Origin: Acidobacteriota bacterium
GTDB lineage: Bacteria; Acidobacteriota; UBA6911
Length of the DNA stretch: 64,000 nt
Direction: 5' to 3'
Assembly: GCA_016929335.1 (NCBI GenBank)
Contig: JAFGIY010000185.1
Span: 1-64,000, forward strand
The first letter of the stretch is position 1. Each line of letters opens with the position of its first letter. Both the position numbers and the translations under genes were made by a program. The notes beneath the pieces were generated by a model. The model made no database searches and was not told where the DNA came from. It was given only the letters and a program-made list of their open reading frames with translations. Below are positions 37,136 to 45,768 of this stretch, piece by piece.

Positions 37136-37753
37136 TCAATTCATAGCAGCCGTGGAAGCCTTAAAACCGCCGTTTGCCAGTGAGCTGAAGATTGTTTTAA
37201 ATTCCTGTCTGCCGTAAAAAAGCCGCGACTTCACCGTCCCCGGCGGGCAGTGGATTATTTCCGCAATTTCCTGAATTGTATAGCCTTCCATATCATGCAG
37301 GCGAACAACCAAACCTTGCTTATCCGACATGCGGCTGAAGGTATTGCTGACCAGAGATCTCTGCTCTTCCAGCGAAGCATAGGCTAAAGGATCGGTAAAG
37401 GGCGTAGGCTCAGCAGGCAGGTCCGCGGAAAATTCGTCCTCAAACTCGGTATATTGCCTGTTTTTGCCTTTGCGCAATATCCCCAGGCATACATTAATTG
37501 TTATCCGGCTGATCCAGGTGGAAACCTTGGAGTCTCCCCGAAAACTGGAAATCCCGCGATAAACATTCAACAAAGTCTCCTGCAGAGCATCTTCCGCCGA
37601 TGACTCCTCACCCAGAATGCGATACGCGGTTTTAAAGATTTTGCGGTTGTATCGTTCAAACAGCTCGTTGCACGCATCCGGATCATTTGTTCGGCACCGG
37701 CGCAAAAGTGCTGCATTCATCTCTTCATTATTCTGGGATTCGTTTACCAGCAT
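37136..37753 (-). CDS. ECF-type RNA polymerase sigma factor
   Basis: A 205-residue sigma-70-family factor of the extracytoplasmic type. Region 2 is at residues about 20-95 (FERYNRKIFKTAYRILGEES, DALQETLLNVYRGISSF, SKVSTWISRITINVCLGILR). Region 4, a helix-turn-helix, is at about 135-190 (EGYTIQEIAEIIHCPPGTVK, SRLFYGRQEF). No anti-sigma gene is adjacent, so its control is not evident here. It is transcribed alone on the minus strand, 254 bp before the hypothetical-mnmA operon. The targets are unknown. Confidence 0.92.
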   Translation of the reverse strand: MLVNESQNNEEMNAALLRRCRTNDPDACNELFERYNRKIFKTAYRILGEESSAEDALQETLLNVYRGISSFRGDSKVSTWISRITINVCLGILRKGKNRQYTEFEDEFSADLPAEPTPFTDPLAYASLEEQRSLVSNTFSRMSDKQGLVVRLHDMEGYTIQEIAEIIHCPPGTVKSRLFYGRQEFKTIFSSLANGGFKASTAAMN

Positions 37754-38113
37754 GAGGCCCCCTTTTGTCCCATATCCAAAATTCCCAAACGCCTGTCCTT
37801 CGCAACTACCCTTGTCTTAGCAAATCAGGGGCCAATATTATTGATCTACATAAGTATTTCATTTTAAATAATTTACTGACAATTCCCTTCCTCGCAAGAA
37901 ATCTTCAAATTGTCAAAAAAATGGACAGCCGGATCTAATCTCAAGATAATCTGTTGATTTATAAAGATTTATGTGTGCCCAATAAGTTTACAGCTAATAG
38001 CACACCATCTTTACAGATCAATGCGGATTTATGGCAATTACAGCTTTTAAAGTGGCCATGTCAGGTTTCAAGGAATTTTTTATGGTTTGATTTATGCTGG
38101 AATGGATTCTGTG
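37754..38113. other. Intergenic region upstream of the ECF sigma gene
   Basis: These 360 AT-rich bases separate the ECF sigma start from the end of the response-regulator gene. I see no open frame with family resemblance, no RNA gene and no clear terminator. A TTGTCAA word occurs near 37915, also seen upstream of the sensor kinase. The region should hold the sigma gene promoter, which I cannot place. Confidence 0.5.
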
Positions 38114-39526
38114 TCAGATGCCCATACGCTTCAGCTTCTCAAGCAAAGACTGGCGGCTGATTCCGAGTGCGCGGGCAGTGCGGGATTTGTTTTCGCCGAA
38201 GCGGGAGAGCGTATCACGGATCATCTCTTCCTCGAGTTCCCGCACGGCAGATTTCAGGTCGCCATTGGACAGCAGGGAGGGGCGATGTCTTTGTCTGATA
38301 TGGTCGGACAGAAGCTCCGGGCCGATTTTTTTCCCTGCCTCGGACAGGAGGACCAGGCGTTCGATTTCATTCTGCAGTTCGCGGACATTTCCAGGCCAGG
38401 AATAGCCAAGCAGCAGTTCTTCTGTATCCTTGCTGAGGCTCCCGGATTTTCGGTTGAGTTTTCGGGAAAACTGCTCCAGGAAGAATTCCGCCAGCGGCAG
38501 GATATCCTTTTTGCGTTCCCGCAAGGGCGGAATGGTAACCGAGAAAACATTAATCCGGAAAAACAGGTCCTGGCGAAAGCGATTTGCCGCAACCTCGGCT
38601 TTAAGATCCCTGTTGGTTGAGGCAAGAATGCGGACATCGACCTTTTTGGGTTGATGATAGCCGACGGGCATTATTTCGCTTTCCTGAATAACCCGCAGGA
38701 GCTTGATCTGGAGTTCCTGCGGAGCTTCTCCTATTTCGTCAAGAAAAATAGTGCCTCCGTTGGCCATCTCGAAATAGCCCTTTTTTTCCTGAGTCGCACC
38801 TGTGAATGCGCCCCGCGAATGGCCAAAGAACTCGCTTTCCACCAAATCTTTAGGAATGGCGCCGCAATTGACGGGAATGAAAATCTGGTCGCGGCGGTTG
38901 CTCTCCGCATGAATGAAACGCGCGATCAGTTCCTTGCCGGTACCGGTTTCGCCTTGAATAAGAACCGTAGTCTCGGTTCCGGTGACTCTGCGCAGAAGGC
39001 GCAGTATGTTCTCCATTTCCGGGCTGCCGTAAATAATGCTTTTGGGATAGACCTGCTTTTCGACCTCCTGTCGAAGGATGATGTTTTCCGTCTGCAGTTT
39101 TTCATTAGCCTGTTTGAGTTCAGTAGCGAGACGCTCGTTTTCGCGGACCAGTTCCTGTTTTTCGAGTGAATCCTGAACGGCAAGGCGAAGATCTTCGGGT
39201 TCCCAAGGTTTGGTTATATATTTATGGACCTTGCCGGTATTGATGGCTGCTATCAGATCCTCGACGTCCGTAAATCCCGTAAGCACAATCCGGACAAGGT
39301 TCGGATAGGTCTTCTGGGAGAGTTCCAGAAATTCGATTCCGGTCATGCCGGGCATTTTCTGATCTGTTATGATCGCATCAACCGGCGCATTTTGAAGAAT
39401 TTGCAGCGCCTCCTCGCCCGATTGCGCCAGATGAACATCATACTGATCCATGAATGTCCGCTGGAGTTTCTGCAGATTGGCCTGCTCGTCATCCACCAGC
39501 AACAAAGCATACTTCCTTTTGATCAC
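38114..39526 (-). CDS. Sigma-54-dependent response regulator
   Basis: A 470-residue NtrC-family regulator. The receiver domain (residues 1-125) has LLVDDEQ, phospho-acceptor Asp in IITDQKMPGMTG, and KYITKPW. The AAA+ domain (about 165-400) has Walker A GETGTGKELIARF, an intact sigma-54 contact loop GAFTGATQEKKGYFEMA, and Walker B TIFLDEIGE. A Fis-type helix-turn-helix closes the protein (SRTARALGISRQSLLEKL). It should activate sigma-54 promoters when phosphorylated by the adjacent sensor kinase, whose gene it overlaps by 4 bp. Its targets are unknown. A short coiled segment links the receiver to AAA+. Confidence 0.95.
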   Translation of the reverse strand: MIKRKYALLLVDDEQANLQKLQRTFMDQYDVHLAQSGEEALQILQNAPVDAIITDQKMPGMTGIEFLELSQKTYPNLVRIVLTGFTDVEDLIAAINTGKVHKYITKPWEPEDLRLAVQDSLEKQELVRENERLATELKQANEKLQTENIILRQEVEKQVYPKSIIYGSPEMENILRLLRRVTGTETTVLIQGETGTGKELIARFIHAESNRRDQIFIPVNCGAIPKDLVESEFFGHSRGAFTGATQEKKGYFEMANGGTIFLDEIGEAPQELQIKLLRVIQESEIMPVGYHQPKKVDVRILASTNRDLKAEVAANRFRQDLFFRINVFSVTIPPLRERKKDILPLAEFFLEQFSRKLNRKSGSLSKDTEELLLGYSWPGNVRELQNEIERLVLLSEAGKKIGPELLSDHIRQRHRPSLLSNGDLKSAVRELEEEMIRDTLSRFGENKSRTARALGISRQSLLEKLKRMGI

Positions 39527-41700
39527 TCGGCTTTCTCCTGAAAGATTGGGAGGCGAACAACAAACGTGCTCCCCTTTTGAGGAACGCTGGTCACGTGGAT
39601 TTTGCCGCGATGCTGTTCAATTATTCCGTAGCTGATGCTCAACCCGAGCCCCGTCCCCTGTCCGACCGGTTTTGTGGAAAAGAAAGGTTCGAAAATTCGT
39701 TTTAGATTTTCTTTCGGAATGCCAATTCCATTATCCTCGATTTCTATTTCCACAACGCCATCGCCGGAACGGGTACGTATCCAAACATCGCCTTTTCCCT
39801 GTACTGCCTGAAATGCATTCGATAGCAGGTTCATGAAAATCTGATTGAGCTTTCCCGAATAGCCCTGGATTTTGGGTATGTCTCCGTACTCCTTGTGGAT
39901 TTCGATACGGTTTTTGTATTGGTTGCGCATCAGATTCAAGGACATTTCAAGCGATGCGTGGACGTCCACCTCGGAAATCCTGTCGGTATCCATGCGAGAA
40001 AAAGCCCGCAGGTCGGAAACGATCATATTGATTCTTCGAGCGCCTTCCGTAAAGTTGTCAATCAGGGTTCTGAGATCATCCTTAATGAAGGAGTAATGGA
40101 CGCTTTTCTTCAGGTGTTCCAGTTCCGCCCGATCTTGGTCGGAAAGGCTTGGAAAGCTCTCAAAGGCCTCCAGCAAGCCCTGCAGTTTTTGTGTGTAATC
40201 GGCCAGGAAACCGGTATTGCCATAGATGAAATTGAGCGGGTTTTTTATTTCGTGCGCGATCCCGGCCACCAGTTGACCGAGAGAAGCCATCTTTTCAGTC
40301 TGTATCAACTGCTCCTGGGCACTTTGAAGATCCAGATAAGCCCTTTTCAGAGCTTCATGGGAATTCTCCAGCTCCATGGTTCTATCGTGAACCATGCTCT
40401 CCAGATTCCTGTTAAGATCCTGGAGCTGCGTTTCTCGAACAGAAAGGGCTTGAGCCATTTCATTAAATGCGGACGCCAGGATCCCGACCTCATCCGAAGA
40501 ACGGATGGGCACACGTTCTTTAAAATTACCCTGTGCGATCGTTAAGGCTGAGCGTATGAGGGTTTTAACCGGAACCGTGATTCCTTCCGCTATGCAGTAA
40601 GTGAACAGCACAACCAGCGATGCAAGCAAAAAGGTGGCTCCGAAGAGCCAGTAACTAAGGATTTTAATAGGCTTGAATACGTCAACCTGATCTACCTCTA
40701 CACCTACGATCCAGCCGAAAAAAGTATCATCGATGGGAGCAAGTCCTGAAATTTTGCCGACTCCGCCCGGCAGACGATAGGAATAGTCACGTTCACGGTT
40801 CAAAATTGCACGGTGCAGGTCTGTCAACTGGTAGTCTTCTACAAGCTTGGTGCCGTAATAATTCTGATTTCTCAGGCTCCTGCCGCTTTCGTCATACTTG
40901 CGATTGGATCTGTATTTATGGCCGATATAGGTATTCGCATCCTTGGCAACCATGAACGCATAGCCTGTTCTTAAACCCTGGTTTGCCAAATCCATTTCAA
41001 CACTGTCTAATATATTCTGAAAGTATCCCCAATTTAGGATGTTGATCCAAACGCCCGTAATCTTCTGATCCATCGGATCACGTATCGGTTCCGACAGCGC
41101 AACGCTTCTTTGAAGGCTGATATCTTCCTTCTGATTATCATACAGATATTTGACAAGACCGGACTGATACCAGTCATGATGGTAACTGTGACCTGTGACG
41201 GAAGACTGAAACAGCTCCAGTTCCTCGGGAAATTTTGAAATGTTTTTGCCCAATATACTTTTCAGCTTATCTTCCGGGAAAGGGATTCCGTCACGATCTA
41301 TCGTGTTAATCCCTATCACCCTGCCGATGCTGTCCAAGATAATAAGAAGGTCGTAGGAATCATAATTGAAGCAATAGTTATTCAGCAGCGGTTCAGAATT
41401 AAAGCGGCTTGGATCACTTGATTCTTTATATATAAAAGGGTACGTAGCAGCCATGGATCGGATATCTTCCTTTTTTCCCCTCAACATCAGGTCAACCTTG
41501 TCCGCTGTATCCTGAGCCATTTTCCCGAGCGATAGATTGATGCGTTCCTGTATTTGCTTTTTACCGATCCAGTAGGAGAAAAGAGACATGCCCGCCAATG
41601 GAAGGAGCGACAGGCCAATCATCAGAATAAGCAGCTTGTTTCTTACACTGTGAAAAAGAACAAATTGGGACTTCTGAGAAGCGCCATCCCGCCTAATCAT
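39523..41700 (-). CDS. Cache-HAMP sensor histidine kinase
   Basis: A 725-residue membrane kinase. Helix one (KLLILMIGLSLLPLAGMSLF) and helix two (YWLFGATFLLASLVVLFTYC, about residue 360) bracket a periplasmic domain of about 300 residues that looks like double Cache (GWIVGVEVDQVDVFKPI near its end). HAMP and a coiled coil follow. The HisKA phosphoacceptor is in LVAGIAHEIKNPLNF, and the ATPase domain shows NLLSNAFQAVQGKG, EDNGIGIPKENL and GTGLGLSISYGIIEQH. Genes for kinase and regulator overlap by 4 bp, so they form a matched pair. The ligand is unknown; double Cache domains often bind small organic acids or amino acids. Confidence 0.94.
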   Translation of the reverse strand: MIRRDGASQKSQFVLFHSVRNKLLILMIGLSLLPLAGMSLFSYWIGKKQIQERINLSLGKMAQDTADKVDLMLRGKKEDIRSMAATYPFIYKESSDPSRFNSEPLLNNYCFNYDSYDLLIILDSIGRVIGINTIDRDGIPFPEDKLKSILGKNISKFPEELELFQSSVTGHSYHHDWYQSGLVKYLYDNQKEDISLQRSVALSEPIRDPMDQKITGVWINILNWGYFQNILDSVEMDLANQGLRTGYAFMVAKDANTYIGHKYRSNRKYDESGRSLRNQNYYGTKLVEDYQLTDLHRAILNRERDYSYRLPGGVGKISGLAPIDDTFFGWIVGVEVDQVDVFKPIKILSYWLFGATFLLASLVVLFTYCIAEGITVPVKTLIRSALTIAQGNFKERVPIRSSDEVGILASAFNEMAQALSVRETQLQDLNRNLESMVHDRTMELENSHEALKRAYLDLQSAQEQLIQTEKMASLGQLVAGIAHEIKNPLNFIYGNTGFLADYTQKLQGLLEAFESFPSLSDQDRAELEHLKKSVHYSFIKDDLRTLIDNFTEGARRINMIVSDLRAFSRMDTDRISEVDVHASLEMSLNLMRNQYKNRIEIHKEYGDIPKIQGYSGKLNQIFMNLLSNAFQAVQGKGDVWIRTRSGDGVVEIEIEDNGIGIPKENLKRIFEPFFSTKPVGQGTGLGLSISYGIIEQHRGKIHVTSVPQKGSTFVVRLPIFQEKAE

Positions 41701-42036
41701 TGGATACCTGTATATTGTCTTGACAATCGCTGACAGCCCATCGCTTTTACTGGATATGCCGCTACCCTATAAGGTTCATTTTCATTAAAGATCTTCAGAT
41801 TAATGTATGGAACATAGGCAAAAGATATTGTCAATATTTTTTACAGTTTTGTCAATCAGCAGCTATTCATTTGCCAATTACAAAACCGCGAATTGCACCA
41901 ATGCCTGCTCCAAACTCGATTCATGTAATTCGCGGCCCTGCTATTGTTGAGGTTTGGGGAAGATTGGTCGGACCTATTTTCAATGTATGTCCGAAGCCCA
42001 TCAATATGCTATTTTTCTTTTCTGAGGAGGTAATTA
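41701..42036. other. Divergent intergenic region with TTGTCAA words
   Basis: This 336-bp spacer lies between the divergently read sensor kinase and the sulfur-carrier gene. It has TTGTC-TT-GACAA at 41715-41726, a perfect odd palindrome ATATTGTCAATAT at 41825-41837, and a further TTGTCAA at 41849-41855. These could be operator half-sites. An open frame at 41871-42095 shows no family resemblance and overlaps the next gene, so I do not call it. GAGGAGG at 42024-42030 is the ribosome site for the next gene. Confidence 0.4.
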
Positions 42037-42306
42037 ATGGGTATAACGCTTCGAATTCCTGCGCCGCTTCGGCAATATACCGCACAATTGGCTGAAATTG
42101 AGGTTGAGGGCAAAACTGTCGGTGAAGTTGTGGAGCGCTTCAAAGCAAGGTTTCCGGATGCCGGCGATCTTTTCTTCTCTCCGAAAACTGCTCGCTATAT
42201 GAACCTGTATTTAAACGATAAGGACATCAAATCGCTGGGTAATCTGGACACGCCTGTACACGAAAATGACATAATTTCTATCGTGTTTGCTATTGCAGGC
42301 GGATAA
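42037..42306 (+). CDS. MoaD/ThiS-family sulfur-carrier protein
   Basis: An 89-residue ubiquitin-like protein. It begins MGITLRIPAPLRQYT, has the typical VGEVVERFKARFP helix, and ends FAIAGG with the di-glycine tail that is thiocarboxylated in active carriers. GAGGAGG lies 6 nt before the ATG. No ThiF/MoeB-type activating enzyme, molybdopterin gene or thiamin gene is nearby, so the pathway (molybdopterin, cysteine, or other sulfur transfer) cannot be assigned. The downstream racemase gene runs the opposite way, so this carrier appears to be transcribed alone. Confidence 0.9.
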   Translation: MGITLRIPAPLRQYTAQLAEIEVEGKTVGEVVERFKARFPDAGDLFFSPKTARYMNLYLNDKDIKSLGNLDTPVHENDIISIVFAIAGG

Positions 42307-42337
42307 GACTATCTCCGACGAAAAATAATTCCGCAAT

Positions 42338-43099
42338 TTATCTTGCCTGTGTTTTTAAGCAGGAGTTCGGAGAATAATTTCCCTTCGCGAACGCCCAATC
42401 CACAGCTGCCTCGGCAAGTATCTTTGTAGAATTCAGCGTTGGATAAGATACATCGTTGCCGTTGAACGCCAGGGGGATTTCCGTGCATCCCAGGATGATG
42501 GCCTCGGCTCCGGCTTTCATTAGTTGTGAACCGATCGACTGGAATGTATCCCGCGTGGACCGGTTATGTGCTCCCGCCTTAACCTGGTTGATCGCCGCCT
42601 CAATCCTGTTTTGATCGTCATCATTCGGCAGCACGAGATCAATACCCAGGTTGGACAACGATCTGGCGTACACACCGCTGCATACTGTTCCGATTGTTGC
42701 CATGAGCCCTGAAGCCTTTGCGCGAGGCAGAAGGGCACGGAGTTTCCGCGATGTTTCTTCGACCATATCCAGAAACGGGATGCCGACTGCCCGCCGCATT
42801 TCGGAAAGGTAATGATGTGCCGCATTACACGGCATGGCGATAATTCCTGCTCCGCTTCTTTCCAGAATTTTTGAAGCTTCTATCAGGTAAGGCACAGGGC
42901 TCTCGTCGCCCGCGGCAATGGCCTTTGTCCGGTCCGGTATCTTTGGATTGGAATAAATTATGACTTGGAGATGATCCTGGTCTCTGTGGGCGGGAGTGAG
43001 GTCGATAATGCACCTGTAAAAATCCAGTGTTGCCTCAGGTCCCATCCCTCCGAGGATACCGATCACCCGGTTGGTTCTTCTAAGTGGCTCAGATTCCAT
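42338..43099 (-). CDS. Aspartate/glutamate racemase family protein
   Basis: A cofactor-independent racemase of 253 residues. Both catalytic cysteines are in family context: AMPCNAAHHYL and IILGCTEIPLAF. The N-terminal signature is VIGILGGMGPEATLDFY. I start at 43099 rather than an upstream in-frame start at 43264, because the extra 55 residues have no family resemblance and a promoter-like TTGGAA-17 bp-TATAAT lies within them, only 9 nt before the chosen ATG. The enzyme likely makes D-aspartate or D-glutamate; which amino acid is not decided by the sequence. Transcription converges with the sulfur-carrier gene. Confidence 0.88.
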   Translation of the reverse strand: MESEPLRRTNRVIGILGGMGPEATLDFYRCIIDLTPAHRDQDHLQVIIYSNPKIPDRTKAIAAGDESPVPYLIEASKILERSGAGIIAMPCNAAHHYLSEMRRAVGIPFLDMVEETSRKLRALLPRAKASGLMATIGTVCSGVYARSLSNLGIDLVLPNDDDQNRIEAAINQVKAGAHNRSTRDTFQSIGSQLMKAGAEAIILGCTEIPLAFNGNDVSYPTLNSTKILAEAAVDWAFAKGNYSPNSCLKTQAR

Positions 43100-43108
43100 A
43101 ACAAACTG

Positions 43109-43137
43109 ATTATAGGTCGTCAGGCCATCGTTTCCAA
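43109..43137 (-). promoter_or_regulatory. Putative sigma-70 promoter, near-leaderless racemase
   Basis: On the minus strand TTGGAA (43132-43137) and TATAAT (43109-43114) are separated by exactly 17 bp. The ATG at 43099 follows TATAAT by 9 nt, so the transcript would start at or within two bases of the start codon. No ribosome-binding site is seen, which agrees with a leaderless message. Confidence 0.55.
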
Positions 43138-43928
43138 ACAATGTATGAAACCGGGGATATTCACCTGGTAAGCAATAATGGAGAAATTGGAAAAATTTTT
43201 TGATCACCTGGCATGCTTGACAGTTATATAGGAGAGATTGAGACGAATTGGCTTCTTTATTCATGACTTCTTTGTGTTTTGCATAGATGTTTTTCTGTTA
43301 AAAGCAGCTGAAACCAATCTCAATAGATAAATAAGCTGAGTGCTGAGATCTGAAGGCTGACAGCGCGCTGCCTCTATGGATTTGGTTTCGGCCCCGGGCC
43401 GCGCCAGGAGAGATTGTGGCGCATTTGACGCCGAACCGGCTGCTTTTTGCTCTGCTGCCCTGATTTTTAAGAGCAGAAATTTTGACAACGGCTTCATCAA
43501 AACGTGTGTTTGTGTCGATAACAATATGCGACAGACGGCAAAATTCCGTCTGTTACACAACAACAGGTTCAAGAGAGATGCGAAGGCCCGCTTTCAAAAA
43601 TGGGGTTATTGGAGCTTCAGGGTATCGGATCGCCCGGGGAAATTCAAATTTATTTGGAGACGTCAAAGATCGTGCAAACGATCTTTGACCTGCCCTTTAC
43701 GACCATTGATATTGTCCTGGGTTTTTTGTTCTGAAAAATGGGATTGGGGACGATAAGCTTCATGGGCTTAGTCCTCGCATGGTAAATGCTCGCTTATGAA
43801 CATAGACCCGTTCGGCTCCGGCCTTGAGCCGGGCCAACACTGCGTTTTTCACAACTAACGGGTGGATCAGCGTCCTCCCGTTCAGGAAAGCCATGATCGA
43901 CTTGCTGTGGAACGGATTGAAGTAGAAG
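43138..43928. other. Long non-coding stretch before pilB with hairpins
   Basis: About 790 bases hold no gene I can support; the open frames have no family resemblance. Three structures stand out. ACAGACGG/CCGTCTGT (43531-43538 and 43546-43553) is an 8-bp stem. GTCAAAGATCGT/ACGATCTTTGAC (43662-43689) is a perfect 12-bp stem closed by GCAA, a GNRA tetraloop. CCGGC/GCCGG lies near 43822-43836. The stretch must include the pilB promoter and may encode a leader or small RNA. I looked for the cyclic-dinucleotide (GEMM) riboswitch core and did not find it. Confidence 0.5.
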
Positions 43929-45662
43929 ATGCCAACTCAAATCGGCGAACTGCTAGTTAAAGAGAATCTCATAACGGCGGAACAACTTGATATTGCTCTG
44001 AAGCATCAGCGTCAGAACGGCGGCAGGCTGGGCTCTATCCTGATTAACCTCGGTTACGTCGAAGACGATGACATAACTTCTCTGCTGAGCAGAAAGTACG
44101 GAGTCCCATCCATCAACCTTGCCTTTTTTGAGATCGATCCGTCCGTTATCAAACTTATTCCGATCGATGTGGCTCAGAAGTACATGGTTGTGCCCTTGAG
44201 CCGCGTCGGCAGCACGCTCACCGTCGCCAGCGTAGATCCTACAAACGTATTCGCCATGGACGACATCAAGTTCATGACGGGATTTAATGTTGAGCCTGTG
44301 GTGGCGACCGAAGCCTCCATCTCCGAGGCATTAGAGAAATATTACGGTACGGCTCATTCGATCGAACTCAAAAAGGTCTATGAACAGATTGCCCAGGGAG
44401 ACAAGGAAGGGGTTGATCTCGATCTTGAACAAAGCTCGGAAGATGAAGAAGAAATTTCACTTGATCAGCTGCAGCGGTCAAGCGAAGACGCTCCCATCAT
44501 CAAGCTTGTGAACCTGATCCTTTCCGATTCTCTGAAAAAGGGAGCCAGTGATATCCACCTGGAGCCTTATGAGAAGGATTTCAGGGTGCGATTCCGCATT
44601 GATGGGATTCTATACAATATGATGAATCCTCCCTTGCGTCTCAGGGATGCCATCACCTCCCGTGTCAAAATCATGGCCAAGCTGGACATCTCCGAGAAGC
44701 GCCTGCCTCAGGACGGGCGAATCAAGATCCGCACCACATTTAACGGGAAAAAGAAGGAGATCGATTACCGCGTTTCCTCACTCCCTACGCTGTTCGGTGA
44801 AAAGCTCGTTCTGCGAATCCTGGATCGGGATATATTGCCGCTGGACATGAGCAAGCTGGGATTTGAAGAGGTATCGTTAAAAAGAGTTGAAGAGGCCATC
44901 CTCAAACCGTATGGCATGGTTCTGGTTACGGGTCCGACAGGCAGCGGAAAAACATCAACTCTCTACGCGGCGTTGAATCGTTTGAATACTCCCGAAACCA
45001 ATATCATGACCGCCGAAGATCCGGTGGAATACAACTTCCGCGGGATAAACCAGGTCCAGATCAAGGAGCAGATCGGGCTCACTTTCGCTGCCGCGCTCCG
45101 ATCCTTTCTGAGACAGGATCCCAATATCATCCTGGTTGGAGAAATCCGCGATTTTGAAACCACCGAAATAGCCATAAAGGCTGCATTAACCGGGCATCTT
45201 GTCCTTTCCAGCGTTCATACTAACGACGCGCCGTCCACGATTTCACGAATGCTTAACATGGGCATCGAGCCGTTCCTGGTCGCGACATCCGTTCATCTGA
45301 TCTGCGCTCAGCGCCTCATCCGCAAAATATGTCCGGAATGCAAAGTGGAGGTAAAAACACCGCTCCAGGCGCTCATTAACGCCGGCTTTTCTCAGGAGGA
45401 AGCCAAGAATATCCGCACCTACAAAGGAGAAGGCTGTAAGACCTGTAATGGAACAGGCTATAAAGGCCGAATCGGTATGTATGAGGTGATGGATATTGGA
45501 GAAGATATCCAGGAATTGATCCTTGTGGGGGCCTCAGCCAGAGAGATCCGACGGAAAGCGGTGGAGGAAGGGATGCTGACGCTTCGACAGAGCGGGCTGG
45601 CAAAAATAAAGGCAGGTTCTACAACCCTCGATGAGGTGCTTAGAGAAACAGTTTTATCTTAA
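43929..45662 (+). CDS. pilB: Type IV pilus extension ATPase PilB
   Basis: The 577-residue hexameric ATPase powers pilus assembly. The N-terminal GspE/MshEN domain (about residues 1-150) begins IGELLVKENLITAEQLDIAL. The core has Walker A VTGPTGSGKTSTLYAAL, the Asp box, and Walker B ILVGEIRDFET. The zinc tetracysteine is present as CPEC and CKTCNGTGYKGRIG. It starts the pilB-pilT-pilC-pilS-pilR-pilA cluster. Length and order match the standard arrangement. Confidence 0.97.
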   Translation: MPTQIGELLVKENLITAEQLDIALKHQRQNGGRLGSILINLGYVEDDDITSLLSRKYGVPSINLAFFEIDPSVIKLIPIDVAQKYMVVPLSRVGSTLTVASVDPTNVFAMDDIKFMTGFNVEPVVATEASISEALEKYYGTAHSIELKKVYEQIAQGDKEGVDLDLEQSSEDEEEISLDQLQRSSEDAPIIKLVNLILSDSLKKGASDIHLEPYEKDFRVRFRIDGILYNMMNPPLRLRDAITSRVKIMAKLDISEKRLPQDGRIKIRTTFNGKKKEIDYRVSSLPTLFGEKLVLRILDRDILPLDMSKLGFEEVSLKRVEEAILKPYGMVLVTGPTGSGKTSTLYAALNRLNTPETNIMTAEDPVEYNFRGINQVQIKEQIGLTFAAALRSFLRQDPNIILVGEIRDFETTEIAIKAALTGHLVLSSVHTNDAPSTISRMLNMGIEPFLVATSVHLICAQRLIRKICPECKVEVKTPLQALINAGFSQEEAKNIRTYKGEGCKTCNGTGYKGRIGMYEVMDIGEDIQELILVGASAREIRRKAVEEGMLTLRQSGLAKIKAGSTTLDEVLRETVLS

Positions 45663-45688
45663 CTTATATTGGGAAATGCTGCATCGAT

Positions 45689-45742
45689 CACAAATTCGCC
45701 GGCTCTAAATGACGATCACCATGTAATGGCTGCGAATTTGTG
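45689..45742 (+). other. Inverted repeat in the pilB-pilT spacer
   Basis: CACAAATTCGC (45689-45699) and GCGAATTTGTG (45732-45742) are a perfect 11-bp pair with a 32-nt loop that itself contains CCAT-GTA-ATGG. No T-run follows, so it is more likely an RNA-processing, stability or partial-attenuation element than a full terminator. Confidence 0.6.
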
Positions 45743-45768
45743 GCGGGATTTTCTGCCGGAGGAAAAAT

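Noticed and set aside
41871..42095. 74-codon frame overlapping the sulfur-carrier gene
   Set aside because: No ribosome site, no family match, and it overlaps a clear gene in another frame.
43376..43756. 126-codon frame before pilB
   Set aside because: Composition is irregular, no family match, and it runs across perfect hairpins typical of non-coding RNA or spacer.
43138..43928. Cyclic-dinucleotide (GEMM) riboswitch upstream of pilB
   Set aside because: The conserved core sequence was looked for and not found, although other hairpins are present.
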